The notes below the pieces were generated by a model, which saw only the letters and a list, made by a program, of their open reading frames with translations, made no database searches and was not told the DNA's origin. DNA of 64,000 nt from Paenarthrobacter sp. JL.01a (GTDB taxonomy: Bacteria > Actinomycetota > Actinomycetes > Actinomycetales > Micrococcaceae). The translations under genes and the position numbers were made by a program. The DNA is taken from the NCBI RefSeq assembly GCF_025452095.1, contig NZ_CP104877.1:3100001-3164000 (forward strand). The letters run 5' to 3'. Below are positions 7,438-16,495 of the stretch, one piece after another. Each line of letters opens with the position of its first letter. The first letter of the stretch is position 1.

Positions 7438-8109
7438 TCAGAGCGCGCGTTTGCGGGGACCGGGCACCTGGGCGTCCGATTCCCGCAAGTACAAAGGCGT
7501 GGAATCCAACAGTGGCTGCCCGGCGTTCAGGCGGGCCAAGGCGAACTGGCCCAGGGATGCGGCATCCGGCTGTGTCGTGGCGAAGTCCTTGTCGGCGCGC
7601 AGGACATCGGCGTACAGACCCGCACCCGCTCCGAAAACAGGCAGGTCCGGCAATTCAGAGGCGAAGCCGACGTGCGGGCCATCGACGAGTTCAGGAAGCT
7701 GCCCCTGGACGTAGGTGTAACGGGCCCAGTAGACCTCTTTGCGCCTGGCATCGGTGGCCACCAGGAATTCCGGGGCAGCAACGGTGGACTCAGCCACTTC
7801 AAGGGCGATCGCATCCAGGCTCATCAGCCCGTACAACGGCTTGTCCCACACGAAGGCCAGGGTGCGGGCAGTCGCGATGCCGGACCGGAGTCCGGTGAAG
7901 GGACCCGGCCCAACACCGGTGACGATGGCATCTATGTCAGCACCCGTTACGCCGGCTCCCGCCAGCAGCTTCTCAATGCCCGGTGCCAGTACTTCGGCGT
8001 GGCTACGGGTGTCCTCCGTAGCGAAGGAATCCACCACGCCTTCCATGGCGTCATTGGAAATGAGGGCGGCACTGGCCACAGCCGACGTATCAATAGCCAG
8101 GATCAGCAT
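7438..8109 (-). CDS. tsaB: tRNA threonylcarbamoyladenosine biosynthesis protein TsaB
   Basis: The 223-residue ASKHA-fold partner of TsaD begins MLILAIDTSAVASAAL and carries TGVGPGPFTGLRSGIATA, the TsaB hallmark. TsaB lacks catalysis and stabilises TsaD in the t6A complex. Its ATG shares one base with the tsaE stop (TGATG), showing tight translational coupling. Confidence 0.95.
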   Translation of the reverse strand: MLILAIDTSAVASAALISNDAMEGVVDSFATEDTRSHAEVLAPGIEKLLAGAGVTGADIDAIVTGVGPGPFTGLRSGIATARTLAFVWDKPLYGLMSLDAIALEVAESTVAAPEFLVATDARRKEVYWARYTYVQGQLPELVDGPHVGFASELPDLPVFGAGAGLYADVLRADKDFATTQPDAASLGQFALARLNAGQPLLDSTPLYLRESDAQVPGPRKRAL

Positions 8110-8678
8110 CAGTTGCCTCCCTGTTCTGCGTTTTCAAGAAGCGAAGGAGCCTCGGCCCAACGGGGACCAAAGCCGCGAAAAACAATGGTGCGGGGCTCGT
8201 CGTCGTCATCGGTATCGAAGTCCAAGGCATCCTGTGCCTCCGTGGACCTTTGACCGCCGACGGACCTGTGCAGCTGAACTTCCAGCCGGCTCTCAGACAG
8301 GTGCTCTACCCGGTCCCGGCCCCACTCCACCACCGTGACGGCGGTATCCATGGTGTTCTCGAGATCGATGTCGTCGATCTCAGCAGCGGATTCCAGCCTG
8401 TAGGCATCCACGTGGACAAGGTCCGGGCCGCCCGGCCGGGGTCCGTCGGGCAGGTTCGGGTGGATCCTGACCAATACGAAGGTGGGCGAGATGATCCCGG
8501 CGCGCACGCCCAGCCCCTCCCCCAGTCCTTGAGTGAACGTGGTCTTGCCGGCTCCCAGCTCGCCGGTCAGGACCAAGAGGTCACCGGCCTCCAGTACCCC
8601 ACCGAGGGCCGCGGCGAGCGCGTGGGTCTGGTCCGCCGTCGTAACGGTCAACCGTCGCTCCCAATAGGCTTCGCTCAC
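8109..8678 (-). CDS. tsaE: tRNA threonylcarbamoyladenosine biosynthesis ATPase TsaE
   Basis: This P-loop ATPase of 189 residues has the Walker A GELGAGKTTFTQGLGEGL (about residues 40-57) followed by SPTFVLVR and HVDAYRLE, typical of TsaE. It drives turnover of the TsaB-TsaD complex. A C-terminal extension of about 50 residues, rich in acidic residues, goes beyond the usual 150-residue length. It overlaps alr by 4 nt. Confidence 0.95.
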   Translation of the reverse strand: MSEAYWERRLTVTTADQTHALAAALGGVLEAGDLLVLTGELGAGKTTFTQGLGEGLGVRAGIISPTFVLVRIHPNLPDGPRPGGPDLVHVDAYRLESAAEIDDIDLENTMDTAVTVVEWGRDRVEHLSESRLEVQLHRSVGGQRSTEAQDALDFDTDDDDEPRTIVFRGFGPRWAEAPSLLENAEQGGN

Positions 8679-9928
8679 AGCGCCGCCTTTTCGGCGTGGG
8701 CGGAAACGGCCGAGGATTCTTCCGGAGCCGCCGGTACCTCGTTGACGTAGCTGCGCGGCACCCTGGAGCTGATGCGGGTGACGATTTCGTAGTTGTTGGT
8801 TCCTGCCGCCGCGGCCCAGTCGTCGGCGGTGGGGCCGTTGTCTGCGCCGTCGCCGAACATGACAGCTTCCGCGCCCTTGTAGGCGGCCGCCGTCTCCGGG
8901 CTCATCGGTCCGAGGTCGATGACCATCTGGTCCATGGCAATCCTGCCCACCACAGGGTAGTTGACGCCGTTGACGCGGACAGGACCCCCGGTACCGATCC
9001 GCGGGACACCATCGGCGTAACCCAAGGGCACCAGGCCAAGGGTGCTCTCCTCGCTGGTCCGGTAGTTCAGGCCGTAGGAGACACCCTGGCCTTCAGGGAC
9101 CTTCTTGCAGTTGGAAAGGAGCGTGCGGACCGTCATTGCAGGGTGCAGGCCGAGTTCGGCGGAGGTGGCGCCCTCAAAGGGGGACAAACCGTAGACGCCC
9201 AGTCCTACGCGGACGAGGTCGAAATGCGAGTCCGGCCGGGACAAGGTCGCAGGGGTGTTGGCAATGTGCCGGACTTCCGTGTCCACTCCGGCGTCCTCGG
9301 CCATGGCGATGGCTTCGCGGAACACGGCGAGTTGCTCATCGGTTTCAGGCCGGTGTGGTTCATCAGCCACGGCGAGGTGCGAGAAGATGCCGACCACCCG
9401 CAGCAAGCCCTGGTCCTGGTAGTCCATGGCCTGGCCCAGGAGCTGGTCCCAATCGGCGATGGTGCAGCCGTTGCGGCCGAGGCCGGTGTCCACTTTCAGG
9501 TGTACCCGCGCGGGCCGTTCCTGCTCGCGCGCTGCCGCAACGACAGCGTCAAGTTCCCATCCCGAGATTCCGACGTCGATGCCGGCGGCGACTGCCGCTT
9601 GGAAGTTGCTCTCCCGGGTGTGCAGCCACGCAAGGATGGGGGCATCGATGCTGGCGGCCCTCAGAGCGAGGGCCTCGGAAATATGCGCGACGCCCAACCA
9701 GGCGGCACCGGCGTCGAGGGCGGCCCGGGCAACCTGGACGGCGCCGTGGCCGTAGGCGTCGGCTTTCACCACCGCCATCACGGCGGCGGGAGAGGCAATG
9801 CCGACGAACTGCCGGACATTGTGGCGCACTGCTTCGAGGTCGATCACAGCGGACCGTTCAAGCACCGCCGCTTTGGCTATTGCGGCCTTGGAGCCGATCC
9901 CGATTTCTGCAGCTGCTTCATAAGTCAC
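8675..9928 (-). CDS. alr: Alanine racemase
   Basis: This PLP enzyme makes D-alanine for peptidoglycan. The lysine that binds PLP is in AVVKADAYGHG (about residue 54) and the second catalytic tyrosine is in the C-terminal beta domain (GVSYGLNYRTSEE). At 417 residues it has family length plus a short Ala/Glu tail. It is the first gene of the alr-tsaE-tsaB-rimI-tsaD operon. The GTG start at 9928 follows a TAGAAT -10 by 7 nt, so initiation is probably leaderless. Confidence 0.96.
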   Translation of the reverse strand: MTYEAAAEIGIGSKAAIAKAAVLERSAVIDLEAVRHNVRQFVGIASPAAVMAVVKADAYGHGAVQVARAALDAGAAWLGVAHISEALALRAASIDAPILAWLHTRESNFQAAVAAGIDVGISGWELDAVVAAAREQERPARVHLKVDTGLGRNGCTIADWDQLLGQAMDYQDQGLLRVVGIFSHLAVADEPHRPETDEQLAVFREAIAMAEDAGVDTEVRHIANTPATLSRPDSHFDLVRVGLGVYGLSPFEGATSAELGLHPAMTVRTLLSNCKKVPEGQGVSYGLNYRTSEESTLGLVPLGYADGVPRIGTGGPVRVNGVNYPVVGRIAMDQMVIDLGPMSPETAAAYKGAEAVMFGDGADNGPTADDWAAAAGTNNYEIVTRISSRVPRSYVNEVPAAPEESSAVSAHAEKAAL

Positions 9929-9935
9929 CCTAGAG

Positions 9936-9965
9936 ATTCTAGTGGTGCCAGTGAATTCGGGTTAA
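9936..9965 (-). promoter_or_regulatory. Promoter of alr operon, probably leaderless
   Basis: On the minus strand -35 TTAACC (9960-9965), an 18-nt spacer and -10 TAGAAT (9936-9941); the -10 ends 7 nt before the GTG start of alr. Confidence 0.6.
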
Positions 9966-9986
9966 CTGCGGGGCCGGTTGCCGCCG

Positions 9987-11081
9987 CTACTGGGCATCGG
10001 AGAGGTGGGCGATGGTGGCCCTCGCGCGACGTTGGGCTTCGGCCGGAATGTCCTTCACGATCGGTTCCAGGAACGCGAAGCGCCGCAGCCACTGGCTTGA
10101 CTGCCGTTCCTTCCGCGCGTTGGCCCGTTGCCACCAGTCCGCGATGTCGCCCCACCCCGGCGCGGCCAACGATCCGCCAACCTGCTGGACAGCCAACGAG
10201 GCGCAGAGGTTGGCAAAGCGGAGGCGGTCACCAAGCCGCCATCCCGCGAGGCATCCGACGATGAAGGCCGCTCCAAAGCAGTCCCCGGCCCCCGTGGGAT
10301 CGGCGGCCGAAACGGGCAAGGAAGGAACCCACTCTTCCTCGCCGCTTTCCGAGTCCACTGCCACCGCACCCTGGGGGCCAAGGGTCACCACCGCCACCGG
10401 AACGCGGTCCGCCAGGGCATACAACGCCGCCCAGGGGTCGGACTTGCCGGTGAAGGCCATGGCCTCCGGCGCGTTGGGCAGGAAGGCATAGTAATTTTCG
10501 AGCTGGTCCAGCCTGCGCTCCGACCATTGTCCAGTCGGGTCCCATCCCACGACGCCGAAGAGCCTGGTGCCGGCGGCCTTTGCTGCAACCATCCACGGCT
10601 CCATCTCCTCTTCCAAGTCGGCCACTGCTGCGAGCGCCCGGGGAGGCTGGCCAATCAACTGGGATGAAGTGATCGGGGCAGGATGGCCGTGGGTGACCAT
10701 GGAGCGGTCCTGGTTCACGCACATGGAGACGGTCACAGGAGAATGCCATCCGGGAACGCGCCGGGACAAGGACAGGTCCACGTGTTCCTGTGTTTCGAGG
10801 ATCTGCCAGTTGTAGTCGCCGTAGCCGTCGTCGCCGAAGGTAGCGGCAAGGTTGGTCCGCAGTCCAAGCCGGGCCGCTGCGATGGCCTGGTTCGCGACTC
10901 CTCCGGGGCAGCTTCCCATCCCCTCACTCCACACTTCGGTCCCGGGTTCGGGCGCTTGGGGAAGGCCGGTGAAGATGATGTCCTGGAAGACCGTGCCGGT
11001 CAGGAGAAGATCGCAACCGGCGTCGGCGTCGGGCCTCACGGCAGCAAGGGGGTCGAATCGTCGCTGGGGCATAGCGTCCAT
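9987..11081 (-). CDS. PfkB-family carbohydrate kinase
   Basis: The 364-residue sugar kinase of the ribokinase fold carries the N-terminal glycine signature (CPGGVANQAIAAARLG, about residues 52-67) and the C-terminal anion-hole/catalytic motif DPTGAGDCFGAAF. The substrate cannot be assigned; the divergent neighbour is a GH4 glycosidase, so a role in sugar-phosphate use is possible. I chose the ATG at 11081 over the upstream ATG-like start at 11117 because a -10-like TAGTGT (11089-11094) ends 7 nt before it. Confidence 0.85.
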   Translation of the reverse strand: MDAMPQRRFDPLAAVRPDADAGCDLLLTGTVFQDIIFTGLPQAPEPGTEVWSEGMGSCPGGVANQAIAAARLGLRTNLAATFGDDGYGDYNWQILETQEHVDLSLSRRVPGWHSPVTVSMCVNQDRSMVTHGHPAPITSSQLIGQPPRALAAVADLEEEMEPWMVAAKAAGTRLFGVVGWDPTGQWSERRLDQLENYYAFLPNAPEAMAFTGKSDPWAALYALADRVPVAVVTLGPQGAVAVDSESGEEEWVPSLPVSAADPTGAGDCFGAAFIVGCLAGWRLGDRLRFANLCASLAVQQVGGSLAAPGWGDIADWWQRANARKERQSSQWLRRFAFLEPIVKDIPAEAQRRARATIAHLSDAQ

Positions 11082-11088
11082 GAACGGC

Positions 11089-11122
11089 ACACTACGCCGG
11101 AGCTTGCGGGGCTGCATAGACT
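11089..11122. promoter_or_regulatory. Divergent leaderless promoters for PfkB and GH4 genes
   Basis: A minus-strand -10 TAGTGT (11089-11094) lies 7 nt before the PfkB ATG, and a plus-strand -10 TAGACT (11117-11122) lies 6 nt before the GH4 ATG. The -35 elements are weak, suggesting an activator or intrinsically low expression. Confidence 0.5.
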
Positions 11123-11128
11123 CGGAGC

Positions 11129-12502
11129 ATGCGGCTCATGATCGCCGGTGGTGGCGGGTTCCGGGTTCCCCTCGTGTACCGGGCGTTGTGTGAGGGCCCG
11201 TTCGCCGGTTTGGTCAGCGAACTGGTGCTTTTCGACGTCGACGAACAACGGCTCAGTGCCATCCGGGCAGTACTGGACGCCATGCCCGTCAAATCCGGCT
11301 CCGTTCCCGTCGTCGTGGCGTGTACGGATCTCGGCGAGGCACTTACGGGGACCAACGTCGTGTTCGCGGCCATTCGGCCCGGCGGAACGGCCGGCAGGAT
11401 CGCCGATGAGGGCGTTGCGCTGTCGCTCGGCTTGCTGGGCCAGGAGACCACCGGCGCCGGCGGAATTTCCTACGCTCTGCGTTCCATCCCCCGGATGTTC
11501 GAACTCGCCGATGCCATGCGGCGGCATTGCCCCGACGCCTGGCTGATCAACTTCACCAATCCTGCCGGCATGGTTACGGAGGCCTTGGTACCGGTCCTTG
11601 GGAAGCGGGTCATCGGGATCTGCGATTCCGCCGGAGGACTGGTTCATCGGGCGGCCCGGGCGGCCGGCTATCGCCTGGCAGAAGGAAATCTCGACGGCGT
11701 GGGCTACTACGGGCTGAACCACCTCGGCTGGCTCTACCGGCTGGCACCGGGGGGTACGGATCTGCTGCCCGGGTTGCTGAAGGATCGCACCGCCCTGGAG
11801 TCGCTGGAGGAAGGGCGACTGTTCGGGCAACACGTCCTGGACAGACTGGGGGCCATCCCCAACGAATACCTTTACTACTACTACCAGACCGCGCAGGCCA
11901 CCAGAGCGATCCGTGGACAAAGCCAAACCCGTGGGGCGTCCATCCACGAACAGCAGCATTCCCTGTATCCGGAGTTGCTCCGTTCCGATGATGCCTACGC
12001 GCTGTGGGACGCGGCGCGGCGGTCCCGTGAAGAGGGTTACCTCGCTGAGGCCCGCCTTCATGGGGAACAACGCGATGAGGCAGATCTCGCCGGCGGCGGT
12101 TATGAGCGGGTGGCTTTGTCCGTCATGCGGGCCCTCTCCGGGGGCGGCGCCGCCCAGCTCATCCTCAACGTGCCCAACGCGCCGGTGCTGGCTGCTCCCG
12201 CCGCCGCTGAGGTTGCCGTGCCCGGGTTGCCGGCGGACGCCGTCGTCGAAGTCCCGTCACGGGTGACGCCCGACGGCGCGGTGGCGGTTGCGCAGGATCG
12301 CCCGCCAGGGCAGTTCCTCACTTTGATGCAGCACGTCAAGGAAGTGGAGCGGCTCACGATCCGCGCCATCCGCGAGCACGACCGCGAAGCCGCAGTCCAG
12401 GCCTTTGCCTCGCATCCTCTGGTTGGATCGGAGCTGTTGGGCCGGCAACTGCTCGCGGGGTATGAGGAAGCCTTTCCCACGCTGGCCGGGCTCTGGGAGT
12501 GA
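11129..12502 (+). CDS. Glycoside hydrolase family 4 (6-phospho-glycosidase type)
   Basis: GH4 enzymes cleave glycosides by an NAD- and metal-dependent redox-elimination mechanism. This 457-residue protein has an NAD loop at the very N-terminus (IAGGGGFRVP), the NFTNPAG motif (about residue 141), the metal cysteine in GICDS (about 167) and histidine in GLNHLGW (about 197). Whether the substrate is a phospho-alpha or phospho-beta glycoside is not clear. The mRNA is probably leaderless. Convergent with the GNAT gene, 10 nt apart. Confidence 0.88.
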   Translation: MRLMIAGGGGFRVPLVYRALCEGPFAGLVSELVLFDVDEQRLSAIRAVLDAMPVKSGSVPVVVACTDLGEALTGTNVVFAAIRPGGTAGRIADEGVALSLGLLGQETTGAGGISYALRSIPRMFELADAMRRHCPDAWLINFTNPAGMVTEALVPVLGKRVIGICDSAGGLVHRAARAAGYRLAEGNLDGVGYYGLNHLGWLYRLAPGGTDLLPGLLKDRTALESLEEGRLFGQHVLDRLGAIPNEYLYYYYQTAQATRAIRGQSQTRGASIHEQQHSLYPELLRSDDAYALWDAARRSREEGYLAEARLHGEQRDEADLAGGGYERVALSVMRALSGGGAAQLILNVPNAPVLAAPAAAEVAVPGLPADAVVEVPSRVTPDGAVAVAQDRPPGQFLTLMQHVKEVERLTIRAIREHDREAAVQAFASHPLVGSELLGRQLLAGYEEAFPTLAGLWE

Positions 12503-12512
12503 CGCTTCGGCT

Positions 12513-13031
12513 TTACAGCTTGCGGTACATCACGTGCAGGCCGACATAGCCGATCTCAGGGTGGTTGAAGGCCTCGGGGACGGTGGCGAGGATACGGAAT
12601 CCCATCGATTGCCACAGCCACACGGCCCTGACGTTGCTCTCCACAACGGCGTTGTATTGCATCGCGTAGAACCCCGCGGCTTTGGCCTCCGCAAGGGAGT
12701 ATGCACAGAGAGCGCGGGCAATACCCTGGCCCGAGTGGTTGGCCGACACCATGTAACCTGCGTTGGCCACATGGCTACCACCGCCACCCTGGTTGGCGTG
12801 GAACTCCCCGGTGCCCAGGATCTTGCCGGACTCCCGGTCCACGGCAACAAAGGTCTGGCCGGGGGCGTCCTTGGTCCATTTGGCCCTGGCTGCTTCCTCG
12901 GTAGTGTCGCGGTCCCAGGTGAAGGTCTCCCCTTCACGGATCACGGGCTCCAGGATGGACCAGATCCCGGCCCAGTCCTCTGCGCTTGCCGGACGGATGT
13001 CGAAGGCTTGTTCTTGGCTCACAGGCCACAC
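12513..13031 (-). CDS. GNAT-family N-acetyltransferase
   Basis: The 172-residue protein starts its domain with FDIRPASAEDWAGIWSIL and has the acetyl-CoA loop NHSGQGIARALCAYS and the later ESNVRAVWLWQSMGF motif, like phosphinothricin/methionine-sulfoximine-type acetyltransferases, although the acceptor is unknown. I selected the GTG at 13031 because GAGG lies 8 nt upstream; a GTG at 13022 is also possible, and the longer ORF to 13118 lacks similarity. Confidence 0.78.
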   Translation of the reverse strand: MWPVSQEQAFDIRPASAEDWAGIWSILEPVIREGETFTWDRDTTEEAARAKWTKDAPGQTFVAVDRESGKILGTGEFHANQGGGGSHVANAGYMVSANHSGQGIARALCAYSLAEAKAAGFYAMQYNAVVESNVRAVWLWQSMGFRILATVPEAFNHPEIGYVGLHVMYRKL

Positions 13032-13174
13032 GCTAGCAGCCTCGTAGGGCAGGGGTTTTCCACATAGCCGCGACTGCCCAGCGACTGTCCACATACCGGG
13101 GCCACTTTCCCGGGGCATGCACCGGCAGGAGTAGTGTTTTCTGCAGTGAAGTGGTGAAAGTCAGGAGGGATGCC

Positions 13175-14419
13175 ATGCCGATGGTCCGTCGTGTGGCATT
13201 CCTGTCGCTGCATACGTCCCCCATGGAGCAGCCCGGCGCCGGCGATGCCGGCGGAATGAATGTCTACGTTCGGGCTTTGGCCATGGCCCTGGCAGAATCC
13301 GGCGTGGAGGTGGAGATCTTTACGCGGGCCACAAAAACCAGCCAGCCCGCCGTCGAGCATCCCGGCCCGGGCGTGTGCGTCCACAACATTCCCGCCGGAC
13401 CCCGCCGCAAGGTTCCGAAGGAAGAACTGCCCGAACTGCTGCACCAGATGGTGGTGGAGATAGACAACATCCGGAACCAGCAGCTGCATGGCCGTTACGA
13501 CGCCATCCATTCCCACTATTGGGTTTCCGGTGTTGCGGGCCTGGAACTGTCCGCTTTGTGGGGCGTCCCGCTGGTGCACACCATGCACACCATGGCCAAA
13601 GTGAAGAACCTGGTGCTGCAACCGGGCGAACGCCCGGAGCCGCGACGCCGGGAGAACGGCGAGCAACGGATTGTCGACGGCGCCGACCGCCTGGTTGCCA
13701 ACACCCCCGCCGAGGCTGATGAGCTTGTGTCCCACTACGGGGCCGACCGTGACCGGATCGATGTCGCTCCGCCCGGGGTGGACTTGAACGTCTTCACACC
13801 CGCTTTCCGCAAGAAATCACGCGCCGGTCTGGACGTGAGGCCGAACAGCTTCCACATTCTGTTCGCCGGCCGGATCCAGCGGCTTAAGGGGCCGCAGGTC
13901 TTCGTCAAGGCAGCCAGCATCCTACGGAAGCGACGACCGGACATTGACCTGGAAATGACAATCCTGGGTGCGCTCAGCGGGGCCAAGGACTTCAATCTCC
14001 AGCAGATTATCAGCGACGCCGGAATGGACGACGTCGTGACTCACCGCCCGCCGGTGGTGGCGACGGAGTTGGCTGGCTGGTTCCGCTCGGCCGACGTCGT
14101 GGTGATGCCTTCATTCAGCGAATCCTTCGGTCTGGTCGCTTTGGAAGCACAGGCGTGCGGCACACCGGTGGTTGCCACCAACGTCGGAGGGCTCTCCCGG
14201 GCCATCTCGGATGGCCGCACCGGCATCCTCGTGAACGGGCACGACCCCTCCGACTGGGCTGATGCCCTGGAGGACCTCTACGACGACGTGCAGACCCGTG
14301 AAGATATGGGCCGGCTCGCTGCCACCCATGCTGAGTCCTTCGGGTGGCAACGCACAGCCGCAATCACCTTGGAGAGCTATCGCGAAGCCGTCGGAGGACT
14401 GCTGCTCCCCAGGGGTTGA
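13175..14419 (+). CDS. mshA: D-inositol 3-phosphate glycosyltransferase MshA
   Basis: MshA joins GlcNAc from UDP-GlcNAc to inositol 3-phosphate, the first step of mycothiol synthesis. The 414-residue GT4 enzyme has the N-terminal loop SLHTSPMEQPGAGDAGGMNVY, the linker-domain ILFAGRIQRLKGP, and the donor-site SFSESFGLVALEAQACGTPVVA (E-x7-E type). Start ATG 13175 has an AGGAGG site 6 nt upstream; the GTG at 13151 lies before that site. The inositol phosphate synthase gene ino1 is 2 kb away. Confidence 0.94.
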   Translation: MPMVRRVAFLSLHTSPMEQPGAGDAGGMNVYVRALAMALAESGVEVEIFTRATKTSQPAVEHPGPGVCVHNIPAGPRRKVPKEELPELLHQMVVEIDNIRNQQLHGRYDAIHSHYWVSGVAGLELSALWGVPLVHTMHTMAKVKNLVLQPGERPEPRRRENGEQRIVDGADRLVANTPAEADELVSHYGADRDRIDVAPPGVDLNVFTPAFRKKSRAGLDVRPNSFHILFAGRIQRLKGPQVFVKAASILRKRRPDIDLEMTILGALSGAKDFNLQQIISDAGMDDVVTHRPPVVATELAGWFRSADVVVMPSFSESFGLVALEAQACGTPVVATNVGGLSRAISDGRTGILVNGHDPSDWADALEDLYDDVQTREDMGRLAATHAESFGWQRTAAITLESYREAVGGLLLPRG

Positions 14420-14520
14420 GGTTCCTCAGCTTCCTGCCCCACTGCTGGTAGATTGGCGCGCACAGCGTCTGCGCCACAAGCGTCAGCCCTGAAACGGGAA
14501 CATCCAGCCGAAGGACAACG

Positions 14521-16209
14521 ATGTCTGAAGACAAGGTCTTGAGTGATCTTGAGATTGCCCATCAAGCCGCCATCCTCCCCATCGAGGAGATCGCCCAGAG
14601 AGCCGGCATCCCGCGTGACGCCCTGGAGCTGTACGGGCCGTACAAAGCAAAGATCAACACAGGCAAGCTGGTTGTTTCCGGGAACAAGGCACCGGGAAAA
14701 GTGGTCCTGGTCTCTGCCATGTCCCCCACCCCGGCGGGCGAGGGCAAGTCGACCACAACGGTGGGCCTTGCCGATTCCCTGGCACGCGCCGGGCATAGGG
14801 TGATGATTGCTCTCCGGGAGCCTTCACTGGGCCCCATTCTTGGAATGAAGGGCGGGGCCACGGGCGGCGGATACTCCCAGGTCCTGCCAATGGACGACAT
14901 CAATCTGCACTTCACCGGGGATTTCCACGCGATCACCTCTGCCAACAATGCACTCATGGCCTTGGTGGACAACCACATTTTCCAAGGAAACCAGCTTGGC
15001 ATCGACCCACGCCGAATGACGTTCAAACGCGTGCTGGACATGAATGACCGTGCTTTGCGGGAAGTGGTCATAGGCCTCGGCGGCCCTGCCCAGGGCGTAC
15101 CGCGCCAGGACGGCTTCGACATCACCGTGGCATCGGAAATCATGGCCGTGTTCTGCCTGGCCACTGACCTGGACGATCTGCGGACCCGACTGGGCCGGAT
15201 CACCTTTGGATACACCTACGACCGCGCACCGGTTACCGTAGCTGACCTCGGCGTTGAAGGCGCGCTCACCATGCTGCTGAAGGACGCCATCAAGCCAAAC
15301 CTTGTCCAAACCATCGCCGGGACTCCGGCATTGGTTCACGGTGGTCCGTTCGCGAACATTGCCCATGGATGCAACTCATTGATCGCCACCAGGACGGCCA
15401 TGCAACTTGCTGACGTCGTGGTCACTGAGGCGGGCTTCGGCGCGGACCTTGGCGCGGAAAAGTACATGGACATCAAGGCGCGCATCGCAGACGTGGCGCC
15501 ATGCGCCGTCGTGGTTGTTGCCACCATCCGTGCGCTGAAGATGCAAGGCGGCGTACCCAAGGAGCGCCTGAGCGAACCGGACCTGGACGCGATGGCGGCC
15601 GGGGTGGAGAACCTTAGGAGGCATCTGCGGAACGTGGCCAAGTTCGGCATCACGCCTGTTGTCTCCATCAACAAGTTCGCCACCGACACTGCCGGGGAAC
15701 TTGAATGGCTCCTGTCCTGGTGTGCCACCGAAGGCGTGGAGGCCGCCGTCGCCGATGTCTGGGGTCGCGGCGGTGGTGGCGACGGCGGCGACGAGCTCGC
15801 AGCCAAGGTGGCGGCCGCGTTGGGCGCGGCTTCGGACTTCCACCACCTCTATCCGCTGGAGCTGCCTGTTGAGGACAAGATCCGGACGATTGTGCAGGAG
15901 ATCTACGGGGCCGACGGCGTCGAATTTTCCGTACCGGCGTTGCGACGGCTGGCGGAGATCGAAAAGAACGGCTGGTCCGGCATGCCGGTCTGCATGGCAA
16001 AAACGCAGTATTCCTTCACCGACGATGCCTCCAGGCTCGGAGCGCCCAAGGGGTTCAGGGTGCACGTACGCGACCTCATTCCCAAGACTGGTGCCGGCTT
16101 CATCGTTGCCTTGACGGGGGCCGTCATGACGATGCCAGGGCTGCCGAAGGAACCGGCCGCGATGCGCATGGACGTGGACGCGGAGGGCAACCCCACCGGT
16201 CTCTTCTGA
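14521..16209 (+). CDS. fhs: Formate-tetrahydrofolate ligase
   Basis: This cytosolic one-carbon enzyme makes 10-formyl-THF from formate, THF and ATP. The 562-residue product has the P-loop [18 protein letters not shown] (about residues 71-88), the [20 protein letters not shown] segment and a monovalent-cation/folate region near the C-terminus typical of the family. About 100 nt separate it from mshA, with a TAGATT -10-like element inside, so it may be transcribed separately. Followed by a repeat cluster. Confidence 0.96.
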   Translation: MSEDKVLSDLEIAHQAAILPIEEIAQRAGIPRDALELYGPYKAKINTGKLVVSGNKAPGKVVLVSAMSPTPAGEGKSTTTVGLADSLARAGHRVMIALREPSLGPILGMKGGATGGGYSQVLPMDDINLHFTGDFHAITSANNALMALVDNHIFQGNQLGIDPRRMTFKRVLDMNDRALREVVIGLGGPAQGVPRQDGFDITVASEIMAVFCLATDLDDLRTRLGRITFGYTYDRAPVTVADLGVEGALTMLLKDAIKPNLVQTIAGTPALVHGGPFANIAHGCNSLIATRTAMQLADVVVTEAGFGADLGAEKYMDIKARIADVAPCAVVVVATIRALKMQGGVPKERLSEPDLDAMAAGVENLRRHLRNVAKFGITPVVSINKFATDTAGELEWLLSWCATEGVEAAVADVWGRGGGGDGGDELAAKVAAALGAASDFHHLYPLELPVEDKIRTIVQEIYGADGVEFSVPALRRLAEIEKNGWSGMPVCMAKTQYSFTDDASRLGAPKGFRVHVRDLIPKTGAGFIVALTGAVMTMPGLPKEPAAMRMDVDAEGNPTGLF

Positions 16210-16440
16210 CCCTCTCTCACATCCCCCGTGTTTCCTCCAAACCCTCACTCACATCTCGACCGCTTCACCCCATCCCTCACTCACATCCCGACCGCTTCAC
16301 CCCATCCCTCACTCACATCCCCCGGGTTTCCTCCAAACCCTCCTCCATTGGGGTGGGGAACGTGAGAGAGCGACCCGCCCAAACCCCGGGAACATGAGAG
16401 AGCGACCCGCCCAAACCCCGGGCATGTGAGAGAGGGTCCG
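16210..16440. repeat. Intergenic cluster of CTCTCAC-type direct and inverted repeats
   Basis: A 32-nt unit (starting CCCTCACTCACAT) occurs twice head to tail at 16242-16273 and 16274-16305, with partial copies at 16210 and 16306. A 25-nt segment recurs at 16222-16246 and 16318-16342 with one change. The right half has reverse-oriented GTGAGAGAG copies with a GACCCGCCCAAACCCCGGG tail, twice. The outermost arms, CCCTCTCTCACAT (16210-16222) and ATGTGAGAGAGGG (16424-16436), are perfect 13-bp inverted repeats. No coding potential is seen; it lies between convergent fhs and ino1. Confidence 0.85.
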
Positions 16441-16447
16441 GAAACGA

Positions 16448-16481
16448 CTGACGCCCCCGCACAGAAGTACGGGGGCGTCAG
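16448..16481 (-). terminator. Intrinsic terminator after ino1
   Basis: A perfect 12-bp stem, CTGACGCCCCCG (16448-16459) with CGGGGGCGTCAG (16470-16481), and a 10-nt loop. It starts 15 nt after the ino1 stop; the minus-strand tail is only moderately T-rich (TCGTTTCC). Confidence 0.8.
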
Positions 16482-16495
16482 AGGTAACGCGGTGT

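Noticed and set aside
16210..16440. CRISPR array
   Set aside because: The repeats are contiguous or inverted and lack unique spacers of constant length.
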